From: JAIRTY01 sp050257395
GTDB lineage: Bacteria; Actinomycetota; Actinomycetes; Streptosporangiales; Streptosporangiaceae
Direction of reading: 5' to 3'
Assembly: GCA_050257395.1 (NCBI GenBank)
Contig: JBLMWU010000257.1
Coordinates: 1-44,012, forward strand
DNA length: 44,012 bases
The notes under the pieces were generated by a model. That model was given only the letters and a program-made list of their open reading frames with translations. It was not told the origin of the DNA and did not search any database. Positions 10,584 through 18,496 of the stretch are shown piece by piece (position 1 is the first letter of the stretch; every line of letters starts with the position of its first letter). The position numbers and the translations under genes were made by a program.

Positions 10584-13500
10584 TCAGCTGCCGGGCGGGC
10601 GCTCAGGCAGGCCGGGTTCCCGGACCGCGATCGCCCGGCCAGGCTCCGCCGGGGGCCCAGCCGCCTGCCCGCCCGGCCCCGCCGCCCGCACCGGCTCGAC
10701 CGCCACGCCCGGCGCCGCCGCCGGGCCGGGACCAGCGGCCGCGTCCGGACGGCTGGCCGCCGCCGGGCCGGGCCGCGGCTCGCGCTGGCCCGGGATGTCC
10801 GCCACCGCCTTCTGGTAGGCCTGCCGGACCTTGGCGAACTCGGACTCCGGGTCACGGAACCAGTTGGTCGACCAGATCCGGTGGAACGTCCAGCCCAGCC
10901 GCTCCAGGTGCTCCTTGCGCAGCCGGTCGCGGTCCCGGGCGCTGCGCGCCTGCCGGTAGGAGGTGCCGTCCGCCTCGATCGCCAGCACCATCCGGCCCGG
11001 GTCGGCCGGGTGCGCGGCGGCGAAGTCCACCCGGTACCCACCGACCCCGAACCGGGGCACGATGGTGATCCCGGAGTCGGCCAGCCGGGCGGCCACGTCC
11101 GCCTCGAACGGGGTCAGCTCGCCGTCGGGCGGCGCCTGCCCGGCCACGCCCGCACCGCCCGAGCCCGCATACTCCAGGTAGTCGCACAGCAGCCGGGCCC
11201 CGGCGCTGGTCACCCGGTCCGGGTCCACGTCCCGGCTGGAGAACGAGCTGACCAGGGTGAGCCGGTGCCGGGCCCGGGTCACGGCCACGTTCAGCCGCCG
11301 CTCGCCGCCGCTGCGCAGCAGCGGGCCCCAGTGGTAGCGCATCCGGCCGTCGGGATGCTTGCCGTAGCCCACCGACAGCACGATCGCGTCCCGCTCGTCG
11401 CCCTGCACCCGCTCCAGGTTCTTGACGAAGAACGGCTCGGCCCGGTCTTCGGCGAAGAAGCCCTCCAGGTCCGGGTGGTCGGCGAGGGCGGCGCGCAGCA
11501 GCTCGTCGATCCGCTCGGCGTGCCGCATCCCCAGCGCGATCACGCCCAGCGACTCGCCGGGCCGCTCCCGGGCGTGCTCCAGCACCAGCTCTACCGCGGC
11601 CCGGGCCTCCCCGGCCAGCGACTCCTCCTGGTCCCGCCCCGGTTCCTGCGGCACCACCACATGGCGCAGGCAGTCGTCCCGGATCACGCCCGGGAAGGTG
11701 ATCAGCGCCCCGTCGTAGATGCGGCTGTTGGAGAACGCCACCAGCCGCTCGTCCCGGCTGCGGTAGTGCCAGGTGAGCGGCGCGGTCGGCAGCAGCGGGC
11801 GGAGCGTGTCCAGGATCGACTCGAACCCGGTGCCGAACGAGACCAGGCTGTCCTCGTCATCGCCCAGCTCGTCATCCGCGTCGGCGTCCGCGTCACCGTC
11901 GCTGACCTGGCGGAAGAAGTTCGTCGGCGGCAGCTGCCGGTCGTCCCCGGCCACGATGACCTGGTGCGCGCGCATAATGGAGGGCACCGCGTCGGCGGGC
12001 GTGACCTGGCTGGCCTCGTCGAAGATGACCACGTCGAACAGCCGGCTGGCGGGCAGCACCTGGCTCACCATCAGCGGCGACATCGCCCAGCACGGCTTCA
12101 GCGCGAACAGCACGTCGCTGGCCTGGTCCAGCAGCCGCCGCAGCGGCATGTGCCGCCGCCGCAGCGCGGCCTGCTTGCGGATGACCCGGGCCTGCAGCGG
12201 GTGCTGGTCCTGCGCGCCGCGCAGCCGCTCGGCGACCGCCCGGCGGACCCGCGCCCGGTTGGCGACCAGGTGCTCGGCGTCGTGCCGCCGGAAGTCCGCG
12301 GCGATCTCGTCCAGGGCGCCGCCGGTCTGCGCGGCGTACCGCGGGTCCCGCGCCCGGACCTGCTCCAGGATCGAGGAGTACCAGGCGTGCGTGAACGCGT
12401 CCGCCGCCAGGTCCGGGGTGGCCTCGTCAGTGGCCAGCCAGTCCAGCAGCGGCCGCAGGCCGAACTGCTCGAACCGGCCGCGCAGCTCGTACAGCCGGGG
12501 CAGCCGCCACGGCGTGTCCGGGTCGGCGGCCAGCTCCGCCAGGGTGGCGCCGGCGTCCTCCGGCAGCGGCACCAGCTCGCCCAGCGCGGCGAGCTGCCGG
12601 TCGCACTCGGCGGTGACGTTGACCACGTCGGCGAGCCCGTCCGGCACCCGCGGCGGCCCGCCGTCGGCCCGCAGCTGTTCCCAGCTGGCCAGCTGGGCGG
12701 CGGCGCCGGCCAGCGCCTGGTGCAGCTCGGCCGGCTCCGGGTCGCCCGATATCCACAGGGAACGGGCCTGCGCCACCAGCGCCCGCCGCTCCCGCCAGCC
12801 GAGCTTCGGCCCGTCTGCCTTGGCCGCGGTCGCGGCGGCGAGCTGGCCCGGCTGCGCGGAGTAGACCTCCGGCTTGAGCTTGCGCCAGGTGGCGAAGACC
12901 CCCTGGAACAGCGCCAGCCGCTGCGCCCACTCGGCATGGCTGCGCATGGGCCGCAGCCCGGTCTGCTGGCAGGCCCGCTCCAGCCGCTCCCAGGCGGCCG
13001 GGTAGGTCTCGGTGGTGAGCCTGGACAGCATCGCCAGCGCGTCGCGGGACTGTTCCCCGGTGGTGATCGCGGCGCCGTACCAGGGGGTGCTGCCGGGCGT
13101 GAACGTGAACCCGCCGAGGTGGGCGTACTCGCGCAGCTCGTCCCGCAGCTGCTCGGCGGTCTCGCCGCTGATCTGGCTGAGGCTGGCCAGCCGGATCGGC
13201 GTGCGGGCGGCGGGCGGGATGCCCAGCAGCGCCGACTGCGCCTGGAACGGGCTGACCCCCCACGGCTCGTGCTTCTCGTGCAGCCCGGCCACGTGCTGGG
13301 TGAGCCGCCGCTGCCGGTCGACCAGCCGCCGGAACAGCCCCTCGGTGTCGGGCAGCGGGATGTCCCGGGCCCGGTCCAGCGCCGCGCCGAGGTCCTGGGC
13401 GATGCGCAGCCGGTCGCGGGTGCCGTCGTGGATGTCCAGCACCAGCTCCCCGAGGTCGGCTCCTTTCAGCCGGGTGAGCACCGCGTCGATGGCGGCCCGC

Positions 13501-14450
13501 TTCTCGGCGACGAACAGCACCTTGCGGCCGCGCGCGACCAGCGCGGCGATCAGGTTGGCGATGGTCTGGCTCTTGCCGGTGCCGGGCGGGCCGTGGATCA
13601 CCAGGCTCTCCCCGCGCACGACCGCGTTGATCGCGCTGCGCTGGGAGGAGTCGGCGTCCAGGATCGAGTAGTCGTCGGCGGGCGGGATCTCGTCGAGCAC
13701 CGGCCCGGGCCCGCTGTCGGCGGCCACCATGGCCTGCGCGTGCGGATCACCGGCGATGGCCGCGACCACGTCGCTGTCCGCGAGCAGCTCACCGGCGTTC
13801 TGCAGGTCCCGGACCATCGGCAGCTTGGCGTAGGTGAAGGTGCCGATCACCCGGCGGCCGAGGATCTCGAAGCCGGGCACGTCGGCGGCCTGGGCGACCG
13901 CGGTCAGCTTCCGGCAGAACTCCGACGGCAGCCCCGGGGGCTCCTCGGCGAGGCCGTCGGTGTCGGCGCCGAACACGGTCGCGAGCTTGTGCAGCAGCAC
14001 CGGGTTGACCTCGGACGTCTCCTCCAGCGCGAGGTCGAAGTCGTCGTGCCGCGCCCGGGTGGGGGTGATGGTGAGCCCGCGCAGCAGCACCGGGGCGGCG
14101 GGCTGCAGGAACAGCTCGTCCCAGCGCGCCATGCCGGTCGCGAGGTAGGCGGCGGCCAGGCCACGCTCCTCGGACAGCTCGCGCGCCTTGCGGTAGATGG
14201 CCTGCACCCGCCGGACCGCGTCGGCCAGCAGATCGGGGTCGGGGAACAGCCGGGTCAGCCGGCCGGATCCGGTCGTCAGCAGCCGCTCCAGCGCGGCCGG
14301 GTCGGCCGCGCCGAGGTCGAGCGTGCCCGCCCGGCGGTCCTTGTAGTACAGCAGCGTGTTGCGCCCGCCCAGGTCGGTGAGGGCGGAGACCCAGGTCTCC
14401 TGCGCGGTGGCCACCAGCTCAGCGCGCCGGCTTTCCGCCTGCTCGGTCAT
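10584..14450 (-). CDS. DUF4011-SF1 helicase-Vsr/MTES_1575-like nuclease, candidate phage defence protein
   Basis: 1288 residues in three parts. The N-terminal region (about 15-60, LTDLGGRNTLLYY) resembles DUF4011. A UPF1-like SF1 helicase follows: Q-motif DSSQRSAIN, Walker A GPPGTGKSQ (287-295), Walker B FDEASQ near 810, GDDRQLPP, HYRSRDERLVAFSN, VQGDERD and VAVTRARH. At about 1105-1205 is a Vsr-like endonuclease fold with YRVDF, LAIEADG and the conserved RDRLRKEHLERLGW region; the tail is Pro/Ala-rich. The same architecture was reported among anti-phage genes as Hhe (DUF4011-helicase-Vsr). Activity is not proven for this protein. The ATG at 14450 has AGGAGG upstream. No methylase or second defence gene accompanies it. 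Confidence 0.85.
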   Translation of the reverse strand: MTEQAESRRAELVATAQETWVSALTDLGGRNTLLYYKDRRAGTLDLGAADPAALERLLTTGSGRLTRLFPDPDLLADAVRRVQAIYRKARELSEERGLAAAYLATGMARWDELFLQPAAPVLLRGLTITPTRARHDDFDLALEETSEVNPVLLHKLATVFGADTDGLAEEPPGLPSEFCRKLTAVAQAADVPGFEILGRRVIGTFTYAKLPMVRDLQNAGELLADSDVVAAIAGDPHAQAMVAADSGPGPVLDEIPPADDYSILDADSSQRSAINAVVRGESLVIHGPPGTGKSQTIANLIAALVARGRKVLFVAEKRAAIDAVLTRLKGADLGELVLDIHDGTRDRLRIAQDLGAALDRARDIPLPDTEGLFRRLVDRQRRLTQHVAGLHEKHEPWGVSPFQAQSALLGIPPAARTPIRLASLSQISGETAEQLRDELREYAHLGGFTFTPGSTPWYGAAITTGEQSRDALAMLSRLTTETYPAAWERLERACQQTGLRPMRSHAEWAQRLALFQGVFATWRKLKPEVYSAQPGQLAAATAAKADGPKLGWRERRALVAQARSLWISGDPEPAELHQALAGAAAQLASWEQLRADGGPPRVPDGLADVVNVTAECDRQLAALGELVPLPEDAGATLAELAADPDTPWRLPRLYELRGRFEQFGLRPLLDWLATDEATPDLAADAFTHAWYSSILEQVRARDPRYAAQTGGALDEIAADFRRHDAEHLVANRARVRRAVAERLRGAQDQHPLQARVIRKQAALRRRHMPLRRLLDQASDVLFALKPCWAMSPLMVSQVLPASRLFDVVIFDEASQVTPADAVPSIMRAHQVIVAGDDRQLPPTNFFRQVSDGDADADADDELGDDEDSLVSFGTGFESILDTLRPLLPTAPLTWHYRSRDERLVAFSNSRIYDGALITFPGVIRDDCLRHVVVPQEPGRDQEESLAGEARAAVELVLEHARERPGESLGVIALGMRHAERIDELLRAALADHPDLEGFFAEDRAEPFFVKNLERVQGDERDAIVLSVGYGKHPDGRMRYHWGPLLRSGGERRLNVAVTRARHRLTLVSSFSSRDVDPDRVTSAGARLLCDYLEYAGSGGAGVAGQAPPDGELTPFEADVAARLADSGITIVPRFGVGGYRVDFAAAHPADPGRMVLAIEADGTSYRQARSARDRDRLRKEHLERLGWTFHRIWSTNWFRDPESEFAKVRQAYQKAVADIPGQREPRPGPAAASRPDAAAGPGPAAAPGVAVEPVRAAGPGGQAAGPPAEPGRAIAVREPGLPERPPGS

Positions 14451-14593
14451 TTGGCCTCCTGGCCCCCGTTGCCATTCCTGCCCCGGGTGGTCGACGTCTC
14501 CCCTCTCCCCAAAGTTCCCGTTCATCATGCGCAAAGGTGGTGAAATGCCGCAACGCAGTTCACGGCGGGCGGACACCCGCGGCCGGCTGCCGG

Positions 14594-15409
14594 TCAGGGC
14601 TTGCGGCCGGCGCCCGCGAGGAACCAGCGCCTGGCCCGGTCGCCGAGGGCCGCCGCGGCCGGATCGGGCCGCCAGTCGGGCAGGTAGACGATCCCCGGCT
14701 CCACCATGCTGAAGCCGTCAAAGAACCGCTCGATCCGGGCGCGGGACCGGAACGTGTTGCCGATGGCGACCGTGCGGTTGTAGGCCGACTCCACCATGGC
14801 GGCCCGGCCGGCCGGGGTGTCCTCGGTGGTGGCGTGGCTGATCACCAGGTAGCTGCCCGGGGCGGCCAGCTCCCGCAGGCGGCCCACCAGCCGCCAGGGA
14901 TCGTCGGCGTCGGTGAGGAAGTGCAGGACCGCGACCAGCAGCAGCCCCACCGGCTGGCCGGTGTCGAGGAGCCGGGCGGCCTCGGGGCTGGCGAGGATCT
15001 GCTCCGGGTCCCGCAGGTCCCCCTGGATCGCCGCGGCACTGCCGTCGCCGTCCAGGATCGCCCGGCTGTGCGCCACGGCGACCGGGTCGATGTCGGCGTA
15101 CAGGACACGCGCGCCCGGCGCGGCGGCCCGCGCGACCTCGTGCACGTTGCCCTGGGTGGGGATCCCCGACCCGATGTCCAGGAACTGGCGGATGCCCTCG
15201 GCTGCCAGGAACCGGACCGCGCGGGCCAGGAAAGCCCGGTTGGCCCGCGCGACGTCGCGGGCCGACGGCTCGACCGCGATCAGCGCCCGGGCGGCGTCCC
15301 GGTCGGCCTGGAAGTGGTGGCTGCCGCCCAGCCAGTAGTCGTACACCCGGGCCGGGCTGGCCCGCCGGGTGTCCACGCCCGGCGGTGCCCAGCTGGCGCC
15401 GTCCGTCAT
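14594..15409 (-). CDS. PF04672-type SAM-dependent methyltransferase
   Basis: 271 residues of the actinobacterial S-adenosyl methyltransferase family formerly called DUF574. Typical features are the opening TRRASPARVYDYWLGGSHHF, the SAM-binding loop FLDIGSGIPTQGNVHEVA (about 90-107), VLYADIDPVAVAHS and the closing motif WRPDP followed by a GRKP terminus. Substrates of this expanded family are unknown. The ATG at 15409 is preceded by GGGGAGGG. A mini-ORF immediately upstream on the same strand copies its C-terminal end. Confidence 0.88.
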   Translation of the reverse strand: MTDGASWAPPGVDTRRASPARVYDYWLGGSHHFQADRDAARALIAVEPSARDVARANRAFLARAVRFLAAEGIRQFLDIGSGIPTQGNVHEVARAAAPGARVLYADIDPVAVAHSRAILDGDGSAAAIQGDLRDPEQILASPEAARLLDTGQPVGLLLVAVLHFLTDADDPWRLVGRLRELAAPGSYLVISHATTEDTPAGRAAMVESAYNRTVAIGNTFRSRARIERFFDGFSMVEPGIVYLPDWRPDPAAAALGDRARRWFLAGAGRKP

Positions 15410-15437
15410 CTGCCCTCCCCGCCGCTGTCTTGACCTG

Positions 15438-15539
15438 TCAGGGCCGGCGGCCGACGCCCGCGAGCACCAGCGACAGGTCCGCGCCGGCGGGCACATCCGC
15501 GGCCGGGTCAGGCCGCCACTCCGGCAGGTCTTCCGTCAT
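15438..15539 (-). pseudogene. 33-codon mini-ORF copying the C-terminus of the neighbouring methyltransferase
   Basis: A minus-strand frame from ATG 15539 to TGA 15438 reads MTEDLPEWRPDPAADVP and ends in LAGVGRRP. It matches the last ~30 residues of the methyltransferase at 14594-15409 (LPDWRPDPAAAALG... LAGAGRKP). A strong ribosome site, GAGGAGGAG, lies five bases ahead of the ATG. It is best explained as the remnant of a tandem duplicate of the methyltransferase with its body deleted. It could still be translated as a 33-residue peptide. Confidence 0.6.
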
Positions 15540-15628
15540 CGGCTCCTCCTCGCTGGCCCGCGGCCGCGGTGCAACGGCGCGCCGGTTGCCCCGGAATGAC
15601 CGTCATGCGCATTCGGTCTGCCAGGTCA

Positions 15629-15658
15629 CGGCCAATTGTACAGATTTTCGGCCAATTG
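15629..15658. promoter_or_regulatory. Direct repeats exactly 20 bp apart
   Basis: CGGCCAATTG occurs at 15629-15638 and again at 15649-15658, same orientation, two helical turns apart. The repeats lie in the AT-richest part of the gap between the mini-ORF (minus) and the SpoIIE phosphatase gene (plus). The spacing on one face of the helix is typical of activator sites. The regulator is unknown. Confidence 0.45.
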
Positions 15659-15771
15659 CCGGATGACAATGGATAGGCTGGTCAGCGGCTGAAAGCGGCG
15701 TGCACCACGCCGCCTGCGGGAGGAACGGGGAGCTCCGCCCGCCGGCCAGACACGGGCTGGAATGGTGACAG

Positions 15772-17463
15772 GTGGCGGAAGCCTCGGGTGCGGCGGTCGG
15801 CGGCCGGCCCCACGCCCCTGCGGGCGTGCCCAGCCTGTTCACGCTCAGCGGGGCGGCCGCTGGCGGGGCGAGCGCCCCGGGCCTGGCCGGGCTGGCATCC
15901 TTCACCATGACGGCCGGCGGGCAGATCCTCTCCTGGAGCGCCGCGGCCGGCACGCTGTTCGGGCTGACCCCGCAGCAGGCGGTGGGCTGTCAGGTGGCGG
16001 AGCTGCTCGCCCCCGGGCACGAGGACGCCCTGGCCGCCGCCCTGGCCGCGGCGGGCGACGGCGACCCCTGGTCGGGCAGCGTGGCGGCCGCGGGCCCGAA
16101 CGGGCGCCAGGCCGTCGCCTTCCGCTGGGACCCGGTACACGGCGCCGGGCCGCAGCCGCACATCGCGGTGGTGGCACGCCCCATCGTGCCGTCCGGGCCG
16201 GACATCGTCGCAGAGGCCGACACGCAGCTCGGCGGCACCCTCGACCTGACCGAGACCGCCCGGCAGGTGCTGGGCCTGGCGGTCCCCCGGCTCGCCGACG
16301 CGGGCTCGGTCTACCTGCTGGAGCCCCTGCTCACCGCTGGCCGGGCCAGCCACGGCGACACCGCTGGCGAGGCGGTCGCCCGCAGGCTCGCGATGGTCGC
16401 GGCCGACGGCACGCAGCGGCGGTGGGCGGATGTGCTCCCCGACGGGGAAGTGGTCGTCTTCCCCCAGGACTCCCCGGCCGCCCGGTGCGTGGCGGCAGGC
16501 CGACCGGTCATGTTCGACGAGCCGGACGCCGGGATGGCGGAGCGGCTGGCCCGCACCGGGGACGGTGCGGACCGCAGCCGCTATGCCTCGTTCCTGGTGG
16601 CGCCGCTGGCCGCGCGTGACGAGGTGGCGGGCCTGCTGCTGCTTGCCCGGACGGCCGGGACCCCGCCGTTCGGCCCGCTGGAGCGGGCGGCCGCGGAAGG
16701 GCTGGCCGCCCGGGCGGGCGTGTGCGTGGACAACGCGCGCCTGTTCACCCAGGAGCGCCGCACCGCCGAGGCGCTGCAGCGGGGCCTGCTGCCGCGGCGG
16801 ATGTCCGCGCCCGCCGGGCTGGATGTGGCCCACCGGTACCGGCCCGCCGGGGACAACGCCATCGGCGGCGACTGGTATGACGTCATCCCGCTGCCCGACG
16901 GGCGGGCCACCGTCACCGTGGGCGACGCCATGGGCCACGGCCCGGAGGCGGCCGCGGTGATGGCTCAGCTCCGGGCGGCCACCCACGTGCTGGCCGACCT
17001 GGAGCTGCCGCCCGCCGAGCTGCTGCACCGGCTCAACCGGATGGCCACGACCGTCACCGACGGCACGTTCGCCACCTGCGTGTGCGCCACCGTGGACCCG
17101 GCCCGCGGAACGTGCGTGATCGCCCGCGCCGGGCACCTCCCGCCGGTCCTGGCCCTGCCCGGCGGCCCCTGCAGCGTGATCGAGCTCCCGTCGGGCCTGC
17201 CGCTGGGACTGGGCGACGTGGAGTTCCACGCCGCCGAGGTCACCCTGCCGCCAGGGGCGGTGCTCGCCCTCTACACCGACGGGCTGGTGGAAAACCGTGC
17301 CCGCACGTTCGACGCGGGCATCGAGGCGCTGCAGGCGGCGCTCGGGGAGGTGCGCGGGCCGCTGCCGGACGCGTGCGACGCCATCATCGGGGAGCTCTGC
17401 CGGCACAGCGAGGACGACACCACGCTGGTCCTGGTGCGCATGCCGGGCGCTCCGGCGGCCTGA
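15772..17463 (+). CDS. PAS-GAF-SpoIIE serine/threonine phosphatase (PP2C family)
   Basis: 563 residues: PAS-like sensor about 38-130 (LASFTMTAGGQILSWSAAAGTLFGL), GAF domain about 150-325, a short coiled linker (TAEALQRGLLPRR) and a SpoIIE phosphatase about 335-560. Metal-binding motifs IGGDWYDVI, VGDAMGHGPEAA, ALYTDGLVE and the terminal DDTTLVLVRM are intact, so it should be active. Such proteins dephosphorylate STAS-domain anti-anti-sigma factors in partner-switching control of sigma factors. No transmembrane helix is visible, so it senses a cytoplasmic cue. The start is a GTG at 15772 with only a weak ribosome site; a nearby in-frame alternative cannot be excluded. Confidence 0.88.
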   Translation: MAEASGAAVGGRPHAPAGVPSLFTLSGAAAGGASAPGLAGLASFTMTAGGQILSWSAAAGTLFGLTPQQAVGCQVAELLAPGHEDALAAALAAAGDGDPWSGSVAAAGPNGRQAVAFRWDPVHGAGPQPHIAVVARPIVPSGPDIVAEADTQLGGTLDLTETARQVLGLAVPRLADAGSVYLLEPLLTAGRASHGDTAGEAVARRLAMVAADGTQRRWADVLPDGEVVVFPQDSPAARCVAAGRPVMFDEPDAGMAERLARTGDGADRSRYASFLVAPLAARDEVAGLLLLARTAGTPPFGPLERAAAEGLAARAGVCVDNARLFTQERRTAEALQRGLLPRRMSAPAGLDVAHRYRPAGDNAIGGDWYDVIPLPDGRATVTVGDAMGHGPEAAAVMAQLRAATHVLADLELPPAELLHRLNRMATTVTDGTFATCVCATVDPARGTCVIARAGHLPPVLALPGGPCSVIELPSGLPLGLGDVEFHAAEVTLPPGAVLALYTDGLVENRARTFDAGIEALQAALGEVRGPLPDACDAIIGELCRHSEDDTTLVLVRMPGAPAA

Positions 17464-17499
17464 GCCCGGCAGCCCGGGGCACCGGGCGGCGGGGCCCGG

Positions 17500-18315
17500 T
17501 CAGCGGCTGGCGCGCGCGCCCGCCGGGTAGCGGCTGTCCAGGCTGAGCTGGTACCCGGTGCGCGGGGAGAACTCCGCGATCAGCGAGAACCGGTCGCCCC
17601 GGATCAGGGTGTGCCGCCACTCCACCGGCTCGCCGCCCGAGTAGCCGAGCCGGTCGATGGCCAGCGCGCCGGTGCCGCCGGTGATCCCGAGCAGCCGCTG
17701 CTGCGCCCGGGTGGGCACCACCGCCCGGATGTGCTCACGCCCGCCGTCCAGCCGTACCCCGGTGCGCGCGGCCAGCTCATCGTAGAGGGCGGTGTGGCTG
17801 AAGTCGGCGGCCAGCAGCGGGGCAGCGAACCGGGCGGGCAGCCACACGCTGTCCAGCGCCAGCGGCTCGCCGCCGGCCAGCCGGAGCCGCTCGAGATGGA
17901 ACAGCGGCGTGGATCCCTCTAGGCCCAGCCGGTCGGCGACCACCCCGTCGGCCCGCACGTCGCGCACCCGGACCACGCTGGTCTGCCGCAGCCCCGCCGA
18001 CTCCACCGCGGAGAACAGCGAGTACAGCGCGCCCAGCGGCTGGGTGATCGCGGTCTGCGCGGCCAGCCGCGGCCGCCGTCCCCGCTCGGCCACGACCAGG
18101 CCGTCCGCGCGCAGATCGCGCACGGCGGAGCGGACCGTGTGCCGGCTGACCGAGTACTCGGCCACCAGCTCCAGCTCGCCGGGGAAGGACTCGTCGAAGG
18201 CGCCCGCGGCCAGCCGGCGGCGCAGGTCGTCGCGCAGCTGCGCCCACAGCGGCAGCGGGCTGCGGCGGTCCAGCGGCAGCGCGCCGGCCGGGCCGCCGCT
18301 GTCCGGTCCGGCCAT
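17500..18315 (-). CDS. GntR/HutC-family regulator with UTRA domain
   Basis: 271 residues. The N-terminal GntR winged helix (about 18-85) contains PLWAQLRDDLRRRL and ELVAEYSVSRHTVRSAVRDL. The C-terminal UTRA ligand-binding fold spans about 105-260 (LGLEGSTPLFHLERLRLAGGEPLALDSVWLP). UTRA regulators bind a small metabolite and leave DNA. The ATG at 18315 is preceded by AGGAGGG. It diverges from the MBL-rhodanese gene, and the intergenic region holds a perfect palindrome (18417-18432), so it probably controls that enzyme and itself. The ligand is unknown. Confidence 0.88.
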   Translation of the reverse strand: MAGPDSGGPAGALPLDRRSPLPLWAQLRDDLRRRLAAGAFDESFPGELELVAEYSVSRHTVRSAVRDLRADGLVVAERGRRPRLAAQTAITQPLGALYSLFSAVESAGLRQTSVVRVRDVRADGVVADRLGLEGSTPLFHLERLRLAGGEPLALDSVWLPARFAAPLLAADFSHTALYDELAARTGVRLDGGREHIRAVVPTRAQQRLLGITGGTGALAIDRLGYSGGEPVEWRHTLIRGDRFSLIAEFSPRTGYQLSLDSRYPAGARASR

Positions 18316-18416
18316 CGCCGCCCTCCTGCCCTGTGCCGCCCGCGTGTCCCGCCCCATTCTGCCCGGGCCGCCCGCCACGGGCTCCCGGTCGCGGGCCACC
18401 CCTCTCGTGTGGCAAG

Positions 18417-18432
18417 GTACGAATGATCGTAC
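18417..18432. promoter_or_regulatory. Candidate GntR operator
   Basis: GTACGA-ATGA-TCGTAC is a perfect inverted repeat (6-bp arms, 4-bp spacer) between the divergent GntR and MBL-rhodanese genes. It lies 64 bp before the enzyme start and 101 bp before the regulator start. HutC-subfamily regulators bind short symmetric sites of the GT...AC type, which this fits. Assignment to this regulator is inferred from position. Confidence 0.6.
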
Positions 18433-18496
18433 ATTTACCCGCCAGCGTGTCCCGTGGCAGCGCCCGGGGCCCTGCGCCAGCCGGGAGGGAACAGCG

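Noticed and set aside
10881..14543. 1220-codon plus-strand frame opposite the helicase
   Set aside because: The helicase motifs are on the minus strand and complete; this frame has only shadow composition.
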